From: Vespa crabro
Lineage: Eukaryota; Arthropoda; Insecta; Hymenoptera; Vespidae
Direction of reading: 5' to 3'
DNA: 64,000 bases
NCBI RefSeq assembly: GCF_910589235.1
Contig: NC_060957.1
Span: forward strand, 14,264,367-14,328,366
Part shown: positions 63,822 through 64,000 of the stretch, piece after piece
Numbering within the stretch: the stretch's first letter is position 1
Layout: the number at the start of each line of letters is the position of its first letter
Translations under genes and position numbers: made by a program
Notes under the pieces: generated by a model
Seen by the model: the letters and a program-made list of their open reading frames with translations, nothing else
What the model was told of the DNA's origin: nothing
The model's database searches: none

Positions 63822-64000
63822 TCGAGATATATAACGGATTTAATTAAGTAATCGAAACGATACATTTAGAATGGATTTATTTGAAATATGATAAGATCGG
63901 CAAGCCGTCGAGATTTTTTTCTTTTTCTTACTTCGCTGAAAAGCTCGTGATTGAAGGAACAAAATTTTCCAGCTGTAATGCGCAAGGGCGATCTCGCGCG
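61560..64000. other. Right edge, no coding exon recognised
   Basis: TA runs (61570-61614, 61638-61672), GAAAA/GAAGAA runs (62411-62466), C-rich tract (63260-63274) and poly-T (63789-63820). If the plus-strand exons at 60.8-61.1 kb are real, this is probably intron of that gene. Open frames here are low-complexity and unsupported. Confidence 0.45.

Overview
The window is animal nuclear DNA, most likely from an aculeate hymenopteran insect (wasp or bee lineage). It is AT-rich, genes are split by GT-AG introns (many short), and simple repeats are very dense. The gene content is insect-like: a pteropsin-type ciliary opsin, an insulin-like receptor, a CLIP-domain serine protease homolog and an insect UGT. 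I cannot name the species from sequence alone. No prokaryotic genes, CRISPR arrays, autonomous transposons or rRNA/tRNA genes were recognised.

Layout. 1-1500: GC-rich then repeat-rich DNA with no gene seen. 1544-5599 (-): a nuclear RS-domain protein. 7249-13844: a compact cluster holding TUT1/Star-PAP (-), tRNA 2'-phosphotransferase TRPT1 (-), PET117 (+), lin-52 (+) and a CLIP-domain serine protease homolog (-). 14316-16055 (-): a secreted PI-PLC X-domain protein. 16056-24682: about 8.6 kb of microsatellite-rich DNA. 24683-29569 (-): a full-length insulin-like receptor with a (CTG/CAG)27 tract just upstream of its start. 29570-43006: about 13 kb of GA/CT- and CpG-containing repeat-rich DNA with no supported gene. 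43007-46218 (-): a UDP-glycosyltransferase. 51564-56191 (-): pteropsin. 57303-58361 (-): proteasome subunit alpha type 3. 59868-61559 (-): an unrecognised 195-residue secreted or membrane protein, whose first intron holds probable 5' exons of a plus-strand gene that runs out of view.

For eight genes (TUT1, PET117, lin-52, the protease homolog, PI-PLC, InR, UGT, opsin) plus PSMA3 and the 195-residue protein, exon chains were joined by hand so that phase is kept at every junction; the totals are 695, 73, 117, 357, 426, 1388, 518, 326, 259 and 195 residues. Two models stay incomplete: the first exon of TRPT1 was not found, and one junction in the RS protein does not keep frame. The genes do not form one pathway. 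TUT1, TRPT1 and the RS protein share an RNA-processing theme, but they are ordinary neighbours in a gene-dense stretch. The most unusual points are the protease homolog with all three catalytic residues replaced, a Lys at a normally Arg position in TRPT1, the nested antisense start at 60.8 kb, and short perfect inverted repeats in InR intron 3 and near 59.4 kb. I did not find evidence for a wholly new biological system.
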